Source of the DNA: Acipenser ruthenus
Taxonomy: Eukaryota > Chordata > Actinopteri > Acipenseriformes > Acipenseridae
NCBI RefSeq assembly: GCF_902713425.1
Contig: NC_081217.1
Coordinates: forward strand, 17,140,159-17,204,158
Reading direction: 5' to 3'
Length of the DNA: 64,000 bases
Shown here: positions 62,201 to 64,000 of the stretch, in pieces
Layout of the letters: every line of letters begins with the position of its first letter
How positions within the stretch are numbered: position 1 is the first letter of the stretch
Notes under the pieces: generated by a model
Database searches by the model: none
Told to the model about the DNA's origin: nothing
The model's input: the letters and a program-made list of their open reading frames with translations, nothing else
Made by a program: the position numbers and the translations under genes

Positions 62201-63900
62201 ATACATGCTTTTCTGCCAAATTAACAAAAAGCACAGCAAAGAAGCAAAGGATATTCAACAGAAGGACTCTGGAGATAATGTTGTCACTGTGTGCGTTTGG
62301 TGATATTCACAGCGCATTTACTGCAAGACAGCGCGGTCCCAGGAGCACCCTTACCAGCAGCTCGCGCACAGAGACCGCGCTGTCCGAGTAGATGGAGAGT
62401 TTCTCTGCGGTCAGGGGGACTGTCTCGCGGAGTTTGGAGGCCAGGAACATGCAGACGGTCCCCAGCAGCTGCAGGTGCTCCTTCCCCACAGGTGTGCAAC
62501 ACAGGTACCTATCCAGGTAATCCATGGCCACCGGAAACACCTCCTCCTCGCATTTCTGATCCTCACACACCTGAGGAGACACAGCGGTTGGAATTGCGGA
62601 CAGCTTCCCCATGACATGCATTTACTTTGGAGCGGGGAGTTTGCACAGTGGAAAATATAGGCCACTGTAACTGACAATGCCTGGTTGAGGGATTACAGGA
62701 GCGCTTTTTTATAAATTGGCTAAACTTTTTTTTTTTTTCTCCCTGTTTTATTTGTGATGTATTTTAGGTTGGACAAAAGTAGTTCCTTAAGAAGAAGTTC
62801 TCATTTTCCCCTTTGATTTCCTTGAGGTGTGTAGGGATATGACGTCCTGCTTCTGGTGATAAACTCTGCTTGTTAAGGATTACAGCCAGTTGTTTATTTT
62901 TGCCAATCAGCTTGCATGCATTTCAAGCCACTGAAATACAATTAAATACGTTATTGCTGTCTGCAGGCCACCATAGTTTAGCAATGGCTCTTGTCTTATT
63001 TAAAAGCACATACTGCCCTTTCTAATTGGTAGATCCAGTATAATACAGGACTTTTCCACGTAGTCATCTCTAAAGAGCTCGCTTGGTACAATATTATAAT
63101 ATGTAATATTGCAAAACGGTGTTATATAAGTATTGTCATTTCACAATAAAAATAAAACTACATTCAACAACTACCTGTAGATGGCAGACTGACTTTTTTA
63201 ATATCTAGTTTTACACATCGGACTTGATAACTATGAATTAAATATTAAACTGTATTAATATAAATTACTCATTTAAATCGAGCTGTAGTATATAAAAAAT
63301 AAACACTGAAACGCTATGAAAAGTAACCGTTGATCAATTAAAAAGAAATATTGCATACATTACATATTCAAAACGGCATGTTTCTATTAAAGGTTAAGAT
63401 TATGAGATTCAGCGGGTTTAAATCAAACACACTAACTGATTTAAATCTGCTAAACTTAAAACCAAAACTTGGATTTTTTGTTGTAAGTTTTACTATTCCA
63501 CTAACTTCTAAATAATAATCTTTACAAAAAAAAAATGAAAATATATTTCAGGTTTTTAGTAACTGTAGCAAAATCCTTGTATTACTTTATTTACGACTGA
63601 CCCCGGTCCAAAAATATATGAACAAATAACCTAGTTCCTGAATTGATCACAACATCCTACCTGTATCATCCACAGCGCTAGTAACCTCCGCATACCCGGC
63701 TGTATCTCTCGCTGGACGCTGCCGAAGCAGGCGGGCCGCCGCGGGAGCTTCTCTTCCAGGGAGAGAAGGTTCCGGAGGACCCGTTCGTCCTCGAGCAATG
63801 TCGGGTCCGATTTCGCACGGAGTACCGGCACAGTCCGGCTCCCCCCGGCGGGATGTCGCGGTTGACTGAAACAGCTGTCCTCTAAACACAGTAGCTCCAT
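59240..63900 (-). CDS. ccnd3: G1/S-specific cyclin D3
   Basis: Five coding exons on the minus strand: 63900-63661, 62570-62355, 61578-61416, 60569-60427 and 59428-59240. Phases 0,0,1,0 agree and give 316 aa (human D3 292). The start MELLCLE carries the LxCxE Rb-binding motif (Leu3-Cys5-Glu7). Cyclin box blocks are [53 protein letters not shown] and [19 protein letters not shown]. The tail keeps a TPTD motif like the phospho-threonine degron of D cyclins, here followed by an extended end (about 25 residues) instead of the usual short one. D cyclins activate CDK4/6, which phosphorylate Rb and drive G1/S. D3 rather than D1/D2 is called from its place next to bysl. An in-frame Met two codons upstream (MVMELL) is passed over because family members start at MELL. 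Confidence 0.94.
59520..59710. mobile_element. MITE family B, partial
   Basis: Family centre words (GCAGTTTTGATCAATGATGT, GTTGGAATTGATTAAGAGGG) and the right end AGGAATTGACCCCATACCCTG. The left arm is cut. It lies in ccnd3 intron 4. Confidence 0.65.
61021..61300. mobile_element. Palindromic MITE family B copy
   Basis: CAGGGGTTGGGGTCAGTTCC on the left and AGGAACTGACTCCACCCCTG on the right form the inverted ends. The body matches the other copies. It lies in ccnd3 intron 3. Confidence 0.8.
61937..62109. mobile_element. Palindromic MITE family A copy
   Basis: CAGGATGGAAATCAGAACCC and the inverse AGGAGTCTTATTTCCATCAC, with the complete centre ACCTGAGCTTGTTACCTACA. It lies in ccnd3 intron 2. Confidence 0.8.
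62600..63650. other. ccnd3 intron 1
   Basis: A/T-rich intron between exons 1 and 2. No repeat family or exon is recognised. Confidence 0.6.
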
Positions 63901-64000
63901 AACCATAAAACTGGGGATAGACACTGCAAAACTACTGCCGGGTTTAAAAAAAAAAAAAAAAGAAGTGGAGCTGTGTGTTCGGTGTGGCTCTCCCTGGTGC

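Overview
The window is vertebrate nuclear DNA. Its genes are split into many short exons with GT-AG borders and encode clear vertebrate proteins. The repeats (Tc1/mariner, a Gmr1-type Ty3/Gypsy element, tRNA-derived SINEs, two families of palindromic MITEs) point to a ray-finned fish. A non-teleost such as a sturgeon or paddlefish is possible, but that is only an inference. All exon models below come from reading frames and splice sites, and the phases of every exon in the six genes close to a multiple of three.

Layout: 0.7-1.3 kb holds remnants of a type-B carboxylesterase/cholinesterase-like gene. bend6 lies on the minus strand (5.5 to 2.4 kb). A single-pass interleukin-17 receptor family gene follows on the plus strand (7.7-21.5 kb). 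Its fourth intron holds a CACTA-like DNA transposon, and its 5.6-kb intron between the membrane exon and the juxtamembrane exon is mostly a 4.6-kb minisatellite with higher-order structure. From 22.6 to 30.2 kb lie a young Gmr1-like LTR retrotransposon (minus strand, near-identical LTRs, 5-bp target duplication) and a full-length Tc1-type transposon whose transposase has lost its last catalytic acid. A palindromic element and otherwise gene-free DNA run to 35.7 kb.

The right half carries usp49 (minus, 39.9 to 35.7 kb, with a probable distant 5' exon near 47.0 kb), med20 (minus, 52.7 to 50.2 kb), bysl (plus, 53.2-58.1 kb) and ccnd3 (minus, 63.9 to 59.2 kb). Their order and orientation match human 6p21.1 as I remember it: med20 and bysl are head to head across about 550 bp, and bysl and ccnd3 are tail to tail. 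The products are housekeeping or cell-cycle proteins: a histone deubiquitinase, a Mediator subunit, a 40S ribosome assembly factor and a D-type cyclin. The IL-17 receptor between bend6 and usp49 is the unexpected resident.

No CRISPR, operon or prokaryotic feature is present. The most interesting items are the IL-17 receptor (RC/RE-like ectodomain, RA-like tail, 25-bp microexon), the higher-order minisatellite in its intron, the CACTA-like element with an uncharacterised 243-aa frame, and the integrase-before-RT retroelement.
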